DNA from: Methylotenera_A sp044222005
GTDB taxonomy: Bacteria > Pseudomonadota > Gammaproteobacteria > Burkholderiales > Methylophilaceae
NCBI GenBank assembly: GCA_044222005.1
Contig: JBGANY010000013.1
Coordinates: 1 to 47,528 of the forward strand
Direction: 5' to 3'
DNA length: 47,528 nt
Under the pieces are notes generated by a model. It worked only from the letters and a program-made list of their open reading frames with translations, made no database searches and was not told the DNA's origin. Made by a program: the position numbers and the translations under genes. Positions 40,452 through 47,528 of the stretch are shown in pieces (within the stretch, counting starts at the first letter, position 1; every line of letters begins with the position of its first letter).

Positions 40452-41093
40452 ATGTCACACATCAGCCAAGAGTTTATCGCGTTTTCAATCAAAAAACAGG
40501 TGCTAAAGTTTGGTGAATTCAAAACCAAAGCCGGCCGCTTAAGCCCGTATTTCTTCAATGCGGGTCTGTTTAATGACGGCGAAAGCCTGCTCAAGCTAGG
40601 CGAATTCTACGCCAATAGCATCGAAAAATCAGGTATTCAGTTCGATATGCTGTTCGGCCCGGCCTACAAAGGCATCACCTTAGCGGCAAGTATTGCCATC
40701 GCGTTTGCCAAAAATGGTCACAATTTCCCCTATGCCTACAACCGTAAAGAAGCCAAAGACCATGGGGAGGGCGGCATCATTGTCGGAGCACCGCTGCGTG
40801 GCCGGGTACTCATCATTGATGATGTTATTTCGGCAGGCACTTCGGTCCGCGAGTCCATTGACTTAATCCGGCAGCACGGCGCAGAGCCTTGCGGCGTGGC
40901 CATTGCCCTAGATCGGCAAGAAAAAGGCCTAGGCGAACTTTCGGCTGTACAGGAGGTAGAAACCCTGCATCATTTACCTGTATGCGCCATTGTCAATTTG
41001 AAAGATTTACTGGAATTTGCATCAAATCAACAAGATATGGCACAACACTTGCTTAACATTCAGCAATATCGCCAACGGTATGGCGTAATATAA
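40452..41093 (+). CDS. pyrE: Orotate phosphoribosyltransferase
   Basis: Makes OMP from orotate and PRPP in pyrimidine synthesis. It has 213 residues, starting MSHISQEFIAF, with GEFKTKAGRLSPYFFNAG, LFGPAYKGI and the PRPP signature VLIIDDVISAGTS. The frame is open 66 codons further upstream through xth, but the family start is at 40452. The next gene begins 14 bp later. Confidence 0.97.
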   Translation: MSHISQEFIAFSIKKQVLKFGEFKTKAGRLSPYFFNAGLFNDGESLLKLGEFYANSIEKSGIQFDMLFGPAYKGITLAASIAIAFAKNGHNFPYAYNRKEAKDHGEGGIIVGAPLRGRVLIIDDVISAGTSVRESIDLIRQHGAEPCGVAIALDRQEKGLGELSAVQEVETLHHLPVCAIVNLKDLLEFASNQQDMAQHLLNIQQYRQRYGVI

Positions 41094-41107
41094 ATGGTTA
41101 AGTTTAA

Positions 41108-41812
41108 ATGCATAAAATACTTTTTACTTTAATTGCGGCCGCATTTGCAATTTCAAATATTGCGCATGCTGCCAATAAAAATGAAGCCGCATCCTCAAAC
41201 GCTGGCAGCGGCAAAAAAATCGTGAAATGGGTGGACAGCAGCGGCGTAACGCACTATGGCGACAAATTGCCTGCGCAAGAGGCCGGGCGTAATAATTCTG
41301 AAATGAACGGCCAGGGTGTTGTGCTAAAACACAATGTAAAAATTGACCCAAAAAATGAAGTTCTGGATCAACAAAAACTTGAAAAAGAACGTAAAGACAA
41401 AATTTTATTGGCCTCTTACACCAATGCCGAAGAAATTGATTTGGCACGTGACCGCAATTTACAAACTGATTTAGCTGCTATCCAGGCACTTTCACAGCAA
41501 AAAATAAGCACCGAAAACAGAGCCGCGCGCAACAATAAGACTGTGCAAAGTTTTCGCGCCCGCAACAAACCACTGCCGCCTTACTTGAGTGAGGAATTAC
41601 GACTGTCAAAAATAGAGTCTGCCAATATCGACAAGCAAATGGCCCAACGTAAATTGAACATGGAAGCCACGCGTAAGCGTTACGCAGAGGATAAAGAAAG
41701 ATTTATCGCATTAAAACAGCCTACTGTTGGTTCAGGCTCGCTAGAGGCCACACTCACCGCGGCACCGACCGCTGCTGGTGCGATAACACCGGACCAGCCA
41801 ACTAAAAAATAA
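41108..41812 (+). CDS. DUF4124 domain-containing periplasmic protein
   Basis: 234 residues with a signal peptide (MHKILFTLIAAAFAISNIAHA). A DUF4124 domain at about 35-60 carries the hallmark KIVKWVDSSGVTHYGDKLP, followed by a long charged coiled coil (ALSQQKISTENRAARNN, later MAQRKLNMEATRKRY) and a Pro/Ala tail. The role is unknown, probably periplasmic and structural. It is convergent with gatB, 5 bp apart. Confidence 0.88.
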   Translation: MHKILFTLIAAAFAISNIAHAANKNEAASSNAGSGKKIVKWVDSSGVTHYGDKLPAQEAGRNNSEMNGQGVVLKHNVKIDPKNEVLDQQKLEKERKDKILLASYTNAEEIDLARDRNLQTDLAAIQALSQQKISTENRAARNNKTVQSFRARNKPLPPYLSEELRLSKIESANIDKQMAQRKLNMEATRKRYAEDKERFIALKQPTVGSGSLEATLTAAPTAAGAITPDQPTKK

Positions 41813-41817
41813 GCGAA

Positions 41818-43266
41818 TTAGTTAGCCAGTTTTTTCTTTAAGATTTCATTCACCTGTGCCGGGTTGGCTTTGCCTTTTGAGGCTTTCATGGCTTGACCGA
41901 CTAAGGCATTAAAGGCTTTTTCTTTACCCGCCTTGAACTCGGCCACCATGGCAGGGTTTGCGGCTAATACCTCATCAATCATCGCTTCGATCGCGCCGCT
42001 ATCAGAAACTTGTTTGAGGCCAAGTTTTTCAATAATCGCGTCCACATCGACTTCACCCGCCCACATCGCTTCAAATACCTGCTTGGCCGCGTTATTTGAA
42101 ATTGTGTTGTCACTGATGCGCTCGAGCAGTTGCGCCAGCTGCAAGGCCGTCACCGGCGAAGCACTGATTGGCTTATCTTCTGCATTCAATTTTGCCGAAA
42201 CGCTGCCCATCACCCAGTTCGCGGCGGGCTTGGCGTCGGCGCCCGCGTTGACGGTAGCTACAAAATAATCTGCCAGATCACGACTTGAGGTCAATGTGCT
42301 CGCATCGTAACTGGTCAAGCCATATTCCGCTTCAAACCTCGCTTTCATCACTTCCGGCAGCTCCGGCATTTCTGCTTTCACACGCGCTTTCTCTGCCTCT
42401 GTCACTTCTAATGGCAACAAATCAGGATCAGGGAAGTAGCGATAATCGTTGGCCTCTTCCTTGCTACGCATGGCACGGGTTTCGCCAGTATCGGGGTTAA
42501 ACAATACGGTTGCCTGATGAATAGTACCGCCATCTTCCAGCGTTGCAATCTGCCAGCGTGTTTCGTATTCAATCGCTTGCTGCATGAATTTGAACGAGTT
42601 GAGGTTTTTAATCTCGCGCCGCGTACCCAGTTTATCCGTGCCTTTTTGGCGAACAGAAACGTTGACATCGCACCTAAAACTGCCTTCCTGCATATTGCCG
42701 TCGCAAATGTCTATCCATTGCACCAGCTCGTGCAGTTTTTTGGCATAAGCCACCGCTTCAGCCGCTGAGCGCATATCCGGCTCGGTCACAATCTCCAGCA
42801 AAGGCGTGCCCGCCCGATTCAAGTCAATACCGCTCATGCCATCAACTGCACCATGTACAGATTTACCTGCATCTTCTTCCAGATGGGCGCGCGTAATATG
42901 GATGACTTTTTCATAAGCGGCGTTTTTACCCACAGCCGGCACTTGAATTGTCACCGTGCCTTTACCCACCACTGGCAGCTCATACTGGCTGATTTGATAG
43001 CCTTTAGGTAAATCCGGATAAAAATAGTTTTTACGCGCAAACACTGAGCGCGGGGCGATTTCCGCATTCACCGCCAAACCGAATTTGATTGCACATTCCA
43101 CGGCTTGTTTGTTCAGCACAGGCAATACGCCCGGCAATGCGATGCTCACTTCGCAGGCCTGGGTGTTAGGTTCTGCACCAAACGCCGTGCTGGCACCACT
43201 GAATATTTTAGTGTTGGTTTTTAACTGGGCATGTGTTTCCAACCCAATGACGACTTCCCATTCCAT
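41818..43266 (-). CDS. gatB: Asp-tRNA(Asn)/Glu-tRNA(Gln) amidotransferase subunit B
   Basis: Kinase/tRNA-binding subunit of GatCAB, which makes Gln-tRNA or Asn-tRNA by transamidation. It has 482 residues, beginning WEVVIGLETHAQL, with YPDLPKGYQISQYE, GIDLNRAGTPLLEIVTEPD and a C-terminal YqeY-like helical domain (VNEILKKKL). It starts one base after gatA ends on the minus strand. Confidence 0.97.
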   Translation of the reverse strand: MEWEVVIGLETHAQLKTNTKIFSGASTAFGAEPNTQACEVSIALPGVLPVLNKQAVECAIKFGLAVNAEIAPRSVFARKNYFYPDLPKGYQISQYELPVVGKGTVTIQVPAVGKNAAYEKVIHITRAHLEEDAGKSVHGAVDGMSGIDLNRAGTPLLEIVTEPDMRSAAEAVAYAKKLHELVQWIDICDGNMQEGSFRCDVNVSVRQKGTDKLGTRREIKNLNSFKFMQQAIEYETRWQIATLEDGGTIHQATVLFNPDTGETRAMRSKEEANDYRYFPDPDLLPLEVTEAEKARVKAEMPELPEVMKARFEAEYGLTSYDASTLTSSRDLADYFVATVNAGADAKPAANWVMGSVSAKLNAEDKPISASPVTALQLAQLLERISDNTISNNAAKQVFEAMWAGEVDVDAIIEKLGLKQVSDSGAIEAMIDEVLAANPAMVAEFKAGKEKAFNALVGQAMKASKGKANPAQVNEILKKKLAN

Positions 43267-43267
43267 A

Positions 43268-44752
43268 TTATTTCAAACCTTCTGGCGCTTTTAAATCAGG
43301 CATTTGCATATGCCAATCTGTCACTTGTTGATAAGCATGCGCCACATCGAGCATGCGCGCCTCATCAAAATAGTTTCCCATCAGCTGCAGGCCTACGGGC
43401 AAGCCTTTATCAAAGCCTGCCGGAATGCTCATGCCCGGCAAACCGGCCAGATTAGTAGCGATGGTGTACACATCCTGTAGATACATGGCGACAGGGTCGT
43501 CGGCTTTTTCACCCGCTTTAAACGCGGTTGAAGGCGCGGTTGGCCCCATAATGATGTCACATTCTTTAAACGCCTGCTTGAAGTCATCCGCTATCAAATG
43601 ACGGATTTGCTGGGCTTTAAGGTAATAGGCATCGTAATAACCAGCGCTTAACACATAAGTGCCGATGAGGATGCGCCGTTTCACTTCTGCCCCAAACCCT
43701 TCCGCGCGGCTCTTGCAGTACATATCCGTTAAATCGTTATATTCTGTGGCACGATGCCCATAACGCACACCATCGTAGCGTGACAAGTTAGAACTGGCTT
43801 CAGCCGGTGCCAGCACGTAATAAACCGGAATAGAAAGCTTGGTGTTGGGCAGTGAAATCTCCACCGTTTCTGCGCCCAGTTTTCTGTATTCCGCGATCGC
43901 GTCCTGCACCACTTTTGCCACACCCGCATCCAGGCCATCGGCAAAATACTCTTTTGGCAAGCCAATCTTAAGGCCTTTGAGCGGCTTGTCACCTGACATG
44001 CCTGCCAGGCCGCGTGTGTAATCTTCTTTGAGGCGATTCAGGCTGGTAGAATCACGCTCATCAAAACCCGCCATTACGTTGAGCATCATGGCGCAATCTT
44101 CGGCACTTTTCGCCATCGGCCCGGCCTGGTCAAGCGAAGATGCAAACGCGATCATGCCGTAGCGTGAAACCAAACCATAGGTCGGTTTTAAACCAGTAAA
44201 GCCACAAAGGCTGGCTGGCTGGCGTATCGAGCCGCCGGTATCCGTTCCTGTTGCGGCCGCACAAAGCCTTGCCGCTACTGCTGCCGCGCTGCCGCCGCTG
44301 CTGCCGCCCGGCACACGGTCAAAATCCCAGGGATTTTTTACGCCGCCAAAATAACTGGTTTCATTCGACGAACCCATGGCGAACTCATCCATATTGGTTT
44401 TGCCCAAATTCACCGCGCCAGCGTTATCAAATTGAGAAATCACATGCGCATCATATGGCGCGATAAAATTCGCCAGCATTTTTGAGCCGCAGGTCGTTTG
44501 CCAGCCTTTGGCACAAAAAATATCCTTCTGCGCGAACGGAATCCCGGTTAGCGGCTCGGCATTTCCTGCCCCAATGCGTGCATCAGCCGCTTTGGCTTGC
44601 GCTAATGTTTTAGCCTCATCCAGTGCAATATAAGCATTGATCGCTGGGTTAAATTGATGGATGCGATTTAAAAAAGTCTGCGTCATTTCAACGCTAGAAA
44701 TCTCTTTTTTAGCCAGCATCTGGCTAAGCGTTTTTAGGCTGCTATTAATCAT
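43268..44752 (-). CDS. gatA: Asp-tRNA(Asn)/Glu-tRNA(Gln) amidotransferase subunit A
   Basis: Amidase-signature glutaminase subunit of GatCAB that releases ammonia from glutamine. It has 494 residues. The catalytic triad is Lys in IPFAQKDIFCAKG, cis-Ser in TGTDTGGSIRQPAS and nucleophile Ser within the signature GGSSGGSAAAVAA region. It lies 8 bp after gatC. Confidence 0.97.
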   Translation of the reverse strand: MINSSLKTLSQMLAKKEISSVEMTQTFLNRIHQFNPAINAYIALDEAKTLAQAKAADARIGAGNAEPLTGIPFAQKDIFCAKGWQTTCGSKMLANFIAPYDAHVISQFDNAGAVNLGKTNMDEFAMGSSNETSYFGGVKNPWDFDRVPGGSSGGSAAAVAARLCAAATGTDTGGSIRQPASLCGFTGLKPTYGLVSRYGMIAFASSLDQAGPMAKSAEDCAMMLNVMAGFDERDSTSLNRLKEDYTRGLAGMSGDKPLKGLKIGLPKEYFADGLDAGVAKVVQDAIAEYRKLGAETVEISLPNTKLSIPVYYVLAPAEASSNLSRYDGVRYGHRATEYNDLTDMYCKSRAEGFGAEVKRRILIGTYVLSAGYYDAYYLKAQQIRHLIADDFKQAFKECDIIMGPTAPSTAFKAGEKADDPVAMYLQDVYTIATNLAGLPGMSIPAGFDKGLPVGLQLMGNYFDEARMLDVAHAYQQVTDWHMQMPDLKAPEGLK

Positions 44753-44760
44753 GCTATTTC

Positions 44761-45075
44761 TTACTCAATTACCTGTGGTACAAGATACAGGCCGCCATCT
44801 ACCGCCTGTTTAGCCGAACCATTCCCCAGAACGGGCGCAATTTTCTGAAACGCCTCCCGCTGATTGATTTGTGTCACCACATCTTCGCGCAGGCGTTGCA
44901 CTACATCCTGCGAGTGCGACATCGGAGTAATGCCAGTGGTATCGACTGCCTGCATTTGCTCAATCAAGCCTAAAATACCGGAAAGCTTTGTAAGTGTTGC
45001 GGCGGCTTCCTGCTCGTTAATTTCGAGCCGCGCCAGGTGTGCAATGCGTTTAATATCGGTGATGTTAAGTGCCAT
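44761..45075 (-). CDS. gatC: Asp-tRNA(Asn)/Glu-tRNA(Gln) amidotransferase subunit C
   Basis: Small 104-residue belt subunit that stabilises GatAB. Typical start ITDIKRIAHLARLEINEQE, middle TTGITPMSHS and end VLGNGSAKQ...YLVPQVIE. It is first gene of gatCAB, divergent from mreB across 180 bp. Confidence 0.96.
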   Translation of the reverse strand: MALNITDIKRIAHLARLEINEQEAAATLTKLSGILGLIEQMQAVDTTGITPMSHSQDVVQRLREDVVTQINQREAFQKIAPVLGNGSAKQAVDGGLYLVPQVIE

Positions 45076-45111
45076 GACGAATTTTCAAATTTTTATTTAA
45101 ACCAATTTAAC

Positions 45112-45134
45112 TTGTTTGTAACTTTGTTTGTAAC
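45112..45134. promoter_or_regulatory. Tandem direct repeat in gatC-mreB gap
   Basis: TTGTTTGTAAC occurs twice, at 45112-45122 and 45124-45134, with a 12-bp period. It is a possible operator with two half-sites on nearly one helical face. Confidence 0.45.
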
Positions 45135-45150
45135 AATATGTAAATGCATC

Positions 45151-45179
45151 TTAATTTTAGCTGCAATATACGCTATTAT
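45151..45179 (+). promoter_or_regulatory. Candidate mreB promoter
   Basis: TTAATT (45151-45156), 17-bp spacer, TATTAT (45174-45179). The start would be near 45186, giving a ~70-base leader that holds two palindromes. Confidence 0.4.
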
Positions 45180-45194
45180 ACCTTGATTTTAAGG

Positions 45195-45233
45195 CAAGCC
45201 CTGAGTTGCCGATGAAGGCTTGCAAACGTTTGC
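45195..45233 (+). promoter_or_regulatory. Palindromes in the mreB leader
   Basis: CAAGCC (45195-45200) pairs with GGCTTG (45217-45222), and GCAAACGTTTGC (45222-45233) is a perfect 12-bp palindrome of the LacI/GalR operator type, identical to the core of the enteric PurR box. It is either a downstream operator or an mRNA structure. Confidence 0.5.
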
Positions 45234-45255
45234 TCAAAGCATAGGATAAGACAAT

Positions 45256-46299
45256 ATGTTCGGTTTCATAACTAGTTATTTTTCAAATGATTTAGCCATT
45301 GATTTAGGCACGGCCAATACCCTCATTTATGCACGCGGACGTGGCATCGTGCTGGACGAACCTTCCGTCGTCGCCATTCGCATGGAAGGCGGACCTAACA
45401 GCAAAAAAGTATTACTGGCCGTAGGCTCGGATGCCAAAGGCATGCTTGGGCGCGCGCCTTCCAACATTCAGGCCATTCGCCCCATGAAAGATGGCGTGAT
45501 TGCCGACTTTACCGTCACCGAACAAATGCTCAAGTTCTTTATCCGCAAAGTGCATGATTCGCGCTGGTTTTCACCCAGCCCGCGCATCATTATCTGCGTG
45601 CCGGTTGGCTCAACGCAGGTAGAGCGCCGCGCGATTAAAGAATCTGCCGAGCGCGCAGGTGCAAAGCAGGTGTTTTTGATTGAGGAACCAATGGCGGCGG
45701 CAATCGGTGCTGACATGCCCGTGGCAGAAGCCACTGGCTCAATGGTGGTGGATATTGGCGGCGGCACCACTGAAGTGGGCGTGATTTCGCTGGGCGGTAT
45801 TGTGTATGCGAAATCCGAGCGCGTTGGCGGCGATAAATTTGACCAGGCGATTATCGACTACATTCGCCGCAACTACGGCATGCAGATTTCTGAGCCCACT
45901 GCCGAAGCCATCAAAAAGAAAATCGGTTCTGCTTTTCCTGGTTCCGAAGTGTTGGAGATGGAGGTCACTGGCCGCAACCTGGCCGAAGGTCTGCCACGCA
46001 AATTCACTATTTCCAGCAACGAGATTTTAGAAGCCTTGACCGAACCGCTCAACGCCATCGTGGGTGCGGTAAAGTCTGCACTTGAGCAAACGCCGCCCGA
46101 ACTGGGCGCGGATATTGCCGAAAAAGGCATGGTGCTGACAGGCGGTGGCGCGCTGTTGCGTGACCTGGACAGATTGCTCATGGAAGAAACCGGCTTGCCA
46201 GTGATTGTGGCTGAAGACCCGCTCACTTGCGTAGCACGCGGCTGTGGCCGTGCTTTAGAGGAAATGGATAAATTAGGTAATGTATTCGCATATGAATAA
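45256..46299 (+). CDS. mreB: Rod shape-determining protein MreB
   Basis: Actin homologue that directs lateral peptidoglycan synthesis. It has 347 residues; phosphate loops are IDLGTANTLIYARGRG and VVDIGGGTTEVGVISL, and adenosine motif is MVLTGGGALLRDLD. The amphipathic N-terminus (MFGFITSYFSNDLA) contacts the membrane. AGGATAAG precedes the ATG. It heads mreBCD. Confidence 0.98.
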   Translation: MFGFITSYFSNDLAIDLGTANTLIYARGRGIVLDEPSVVAIRMEGGPNSKKVLLAVGSDAKGMLGRAPSNIQAIRPMKDGVIADFTVTEQMLKFFIRKVHDSRWFSPSPRIIICVPVGSTQVERRAIKESAERAGAKQVFLIEEPMAAAIGADMPVAEATGSMVVDIGGGTTEVGVISLGGIVYAKSERVGGDKFDQAIIDYIRRNYGMQISEPTAEAIKKKIGSAFPGSEVLEMEVTGRNLAEGLPRKFTISSNEILEALTEPLNAIVGAVKSALEQTPPELGADIAEKGMVLTGGGALLRDLDRLLMEETGLPVIVAEDPLTCVARGCGRALEEMDKLGNVFAYE

Positions 46300-46337
46300 A
46301 CCTTTTTCATTCAAAAAATTCACTCTATCGCGTTGGC

Positions 46338-47300
46338 ATGCTTAAGGGCGTTCATCAAAAACTAGAAGCACAACAAACTCCAGCTTTTTTCGTTCGCGGT
46401 CCCAGTCTCTTTTCCCGCGTGGTATTTTTTTGTGCACTATCTATCAGCATTATGGCGATAGATGCACGCTTTAATTATCTGTCGCATGTGCGCCAGGCCT
46501 TTATTGCCGCACTGCATCCGCTGGAAGTTATGGCCAACACCCCCAGCGATTGGTATCGCGATATCAAAAAATATTTTTCTGCGCATAATCAGCTGGTACA
46601 GGAAAATTACGCCCTGAAGCAGCAAGCGTTTGAGCAGCAGGTCAAGTTGCAGAGATTAAACACTATCCAGGCAGAAAACCAGCATTTACGCAGCTTGCTC
46701 AACGGCAATGCCCCCCTTCAACCCAATGCCGTGCTCGGCGAAATTTCGCATATGGGGCGCGACCCATTTACGCATGTCGTTGTGGTCAACCGGGGCAGTC
46801 AGCACAATATCAAAGCGGGCCAGGCTGTCGTAGATTCCAAAGGCGTCATCGGCCAGGTGACGCGCGTGTATCCTTTTACCAGCGAAGTCACCCTGATCAC
46901 CGATAAAGAACTTTCGATCCCGATCCAGATCGAGCGCAACCAGTTACGCGCAATCGCCTTTGGCGAGGGCAATAACACGCTGGATATTCCTTATTTGCCC
47001 ACCAATGTAGACATCAAGGTGGGTGATAAACTAGTGACCTCCGGGATTGATGGGGTTTACCCTGCCGGGCTGGCGGTTGCCATCGTCACAAAAGTGCAGC
47101 AAAATCCTGAGTCACCATTCGCCAAAATTGTCAGTACGCCAGTGGCTGGGGTTAGCAACCACCTGCAACTTTTATTGCTGCAATTGCCAGATGCAAAGGA
47201 AAGCGCCGCCCCCCAACCAGCCATAGCGGAAACTACCGAACACAAAAAAGACAATATCAACGACAGTAACAATAAGGCAAAGACCAATGCGCCACACTAG
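46338..47300 (+). CDS. mreC: Rod shape-determining protein MreC
   Basis: Periplasmic scaffold of the elongasome that links MreB/MreD to PBP2. It has 320 residues, one membrane segment at about 28-45 (VVFFCALSISIMAIDARF), a coiled coil (LVQENYALKQQAFEQQVKLQ) and two beta domains (VVVNRGSQHNIKAGQAVVDS, VGDKLVTSGIDGVYPAGLAV). The Asn/Lys-rich tail is not conserved. Its stop overlaps the mreD start. Confidence 0.96.
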   Translation: MLKGVHQKLEAQQTPAFFVRGPSLFSRVVFFCALSISIMAIDARFNYLSHVRQAFIAALHPLEVMANTPSDWYRDIKKYFSAHNQLVQENYALKQQAFEQQVKLQRLNTIQAENQHLRSLLNGNAPLQPNAVLGEISHMGRDPFTHVVVVNRGSQHNIKAGQAVVDSKGVIGQVTRVYPFTSEVTLITDKELSIPIQIERNQLRAIAFGEGNNTLDIPYLPTNVDIKVGDKLVTSGIDGVYPAGLAVAIVTKVQQNPESPFAKIVSTPVAGVSNHLQLLLLQLPDAKESAAPQPAIAETTEHKKDNINDSNNKAKTNAPH

Positions 47301-47528
47301 CCCCGTTACCGTTTACATGAGCTTGTTAATTGCGATGTTATGCCAGCTCTTTCCCTGGGTTGGACAGGGAGTTATTTTCCGCCCGGATTTCATGCTGGTA
47401 GTCATCCTGTACTGGCTTTTACGTGCGCCCCATCTGTGTAATATAGGCACGGCCTGGTTTGCGGGCTTGCTGGTAGACTTGGCTACCGGCAGCCTATTGG
47501 GGCAGCATGCTTTAAGCTTCAGCATCAC
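47287..47528 (+). CDS. mreD: Rod shape-determining protein MreD (partial, 3' end outside window)
   Basis: ATG at 47287 overlaps mreC by 14 bases. The visible ~80 residues begin MRHTSPVTVYMSLLIAMLCQ and show hydrophobic helices and the family signature FRPDFMLVVILYWLLRAP followed by FAGLLVDLATGSLLGQHAL. The rest of this inner-membrane protein lies beyond the window. Confidence 0.95.
   Translation, partial: MRHTSPVTVYMSLLIAMLCQLFPWVGQGVIFRPDFMLVVILYWLLRAPHLCNIGTAWFAGLLVDLATGSLLGQHALSFSI

Noticed and set aside
1..47528. CRISPR arrays, tRNA or rRNA genes, integrases and prophage genes
   Set aside because: No regularly spaced repeats, no cloverleaf with CCA end and no phage or integrase signatures were seen on reading.

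Overview
The window is chromosomal DNA of a Gram-negative betaproteobacterium. The general gene order (ntrBC, mrcA divergent from pilMNOPQ-aroK-aroB, rpe-gph-trpEGD...trpC, hemA-prfA-prmC, metXW, gatCAB divergent from mreBCD), the Mg-type HemB and a general porin fit the Methylophilaceae (Methylotenera/Methylophilus-like). That family-level assignment is inference from gene order and protein style, not from a marker comparison. There are no rRNA genes, no recognised tRNA genes, no prophage and no CRISPR array. Fifty protein genes are called, including the trp leader peptide and one frameshifted gene; two are cut by the window ends.

Layout. 1-2892: tail of a DUF4124-type protein, then the NtrB/NtrC nitrogen two-component pair. 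2990-6475: an AT-richer accessory block with a putative 2OG-Fe(II) oxygenase-like protein, a TPR-sulfotransferase and, convergently, APS kinase CysC, which makes the sulfotransferase's PAPS donor. 6611-7828: an abundant-type outer-membrane porin. 8171-15973 (minus): pilMNOPQ (type IV pilus alignment complex and secretin), then aroK, aroB and dgt. 16253-19393 (plus): PBP1a and a conserved hypothetical with a degenerate nucleotidyltransferase-like motif. 19394-19960: a degenerate dispersed-repeat stretch and a small GIY-YIG protein. 19971-27611 (minus): hemB and a long rpe-gph-trpL-trpE-trpG-trpD-ykgJ-DUF3465-trpC run. 27811-34229: hemA-prfA-prmC, a HAD-IIA phosphatase, gamma carbonic anhydrase (minus), metX-metW. 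34226-35633: an AmpG-like permease broken by a frameshift. 35759-41812: a DUF1223 protein, a bufferin (copper-binding RiPP)-type operon, a pseudo-M48 protein, xth, pyrE and a second DUF4124 protein. 41818-47528: gatCAB (minus) and divergent mreBCD (plus).

How the genes work together. The trp operon is preceded by a readable 17-codon leader peptide with two Trp codons, followed by mutually exclusive hairpins and a terminator, so it is probably controlled by ribosome-mediated attenuation. PrmC modifies the release factor encoded directly before it. MetW follows MetX as in other proteobacteria. MreB/C/D act with PBPs in elongation.

The most unusual locus is 36668-38651. It encodes a short Cys-rich precursor with four regularly spaced CK dipeptides, an MNIO (DUF692) enzyme and a DUF2063 partner, which is the bufferin architecture. 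Here the precursor carries a lipoprotein signal, which suggests a membrane-anchored, post-translationally modified metal-buffering peptide. A 9-bp hairpin sits immediately before the MNIO start codon, and three dyads lie upstream of the precursor gene.

Other points of note are candidate leaderless promoters (metX, gamma carbonic anhydrase, hemA), several dispersed palindromic repeats, and a perfect 17-bp-arm palindrome at 3699-3734.
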